From Alphaproteobacteria bacterium (GTDB taxonomy: Bacteria; Pseudomonadota; Alphaproteobacteria; Rhodobacterales; Rhodobacteraceae), in NCBI GenBank assembly GCA_030425145.1, contig JAUHVK010000002.1, forward strand, positions 174,591 through 238,590: a DNA stretch of 64,000 nt. Direction: 5' to 3'. This document shows positions 63,974 through 64,000 of the stretch, in pieces. Under the pieces are notes generated by a model. The model saw only the letters and a program-made list of their open reading frames with translations. It had not been told where the DNA came from and did not search any database. A program made the position numbers and the translations under genes. The stretch's first letter is position 1; every line of letters begins with the position of its first letter.

Positions 63974-64000
63974 ATGGATCACCCAGAGGGTGCGGGCTTG
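63974..64000 (+). CDS. Possible divergent gene, 5' end only
   Basis: ATG 63974 has GAGGGG nine bases upstream and stays open to the window edge (MDHPEGAGL). The region 63808-63973 upstream holds A/T-rich stretches (TTATATTTCCTATATAAAA) that could be divergent promoters. Only nine codons are visible, so identity is unknown. A regulator of the amine importer would fit the location. Confidence 0.3.

Noticed and set aside
63943..64000. A frame starting ATGGTGTTGAAG at 63943
   Set aside because: It lacks a ribosome site and overlaps the better-placed start at 63974 in another frame; the window ends too soon to judge.

Overview
The window reads as chromosome, or possibly a large replicon, of a marine alphaproteobacterium of the Rhodobacterales (Roseobacter group). 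The evidence is the high G+C coding sequence, the density of binding-protein-dependent transporters (ABC, TRAP and tripartite tricarboxylate), a dihydroxypropanesulfonate (DHPS) catabolic operon of the Ruegeria/Roseovarius type and a rhizobial-type glycerol ABC operon. It is almost wholly catabolic islands, each with its own importer, enzymes and local regulator. I saw no rRNA, tRNA, insertion sequence, prophage or CRISPR array. No gap between genes exceeds about 250 bases.

Layout. 1-9629: glycerol uptake and use, glpDSTPQUVK on the minus strand with glpK cut by the window edge, divergent from glpR. 9626-11101: cobQ. 11171-20263: LacI-type regulator divergent from a TRAP importer plus hpsNOP, a UspA protein and an FMN-dependent 2-hydroxyacid dehydrogenase, which together oxidise DHPS towards sulfolactate and sulfopyruvate. 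20267-21196: MscS-type channel. 21367-25705: fructose/sugar ABC importer (frcBCA-like) divergent from a ROK regulator. 25768-28727: two small membrane proteins, an NmrA-like protein and an AraC-type regulator. 28889-31810: IclR-type regulator, an SBP56/methanethiol oxidase homologue and a membrane protein.

31899-43265 is the most original part. It holds two divergent units separated by a tandem operator pair. One unit encodes a citryl-CoA lyase-like enzyme, a CaiB-type CoA-transferase, a TRAP importer, an FMN reductase and a FAH-family hydrolase. The other encodes a hydroxyquinol-type intradiol dioxygenase, an IclR (PcaR-like) regulator, a metal amidohydrolase, a stand-alone MetE-C-like protein and a VOC protein. 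I know no described pathway with this combination.

43369-56303: a second acid-catabolism region with two paralogous GntR/FadR regulators, one split by a 1-base deletion. It also has a malonyl-CoA synthetase (matB), a CoA-transferase, a crotonase lacking both hydratase glutamates, a thioesterase, TctCBA, an Ldh2-type dehydrogenase, an SDR lacking the catalytic tyrosine, an AbrB-type membrane protein and an enolase-superfamily protein. 56457-63807: ProU-type importer for a quaternary or methylated amine with a tandem-duplicated permease, an APH/choline-kinase-fold protein and a dimethylglycine-dehydrogenase-like flavoprotein.

Two cross-cutting observations stand out. All six solute-binding-protein genes are followed within about 8-32 bases by a strong stem-loop, once inside the next coding sequence. 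The two glycerol-transporter ATPases carry complementary defects that predict one canonical and one degenerate ATP site.
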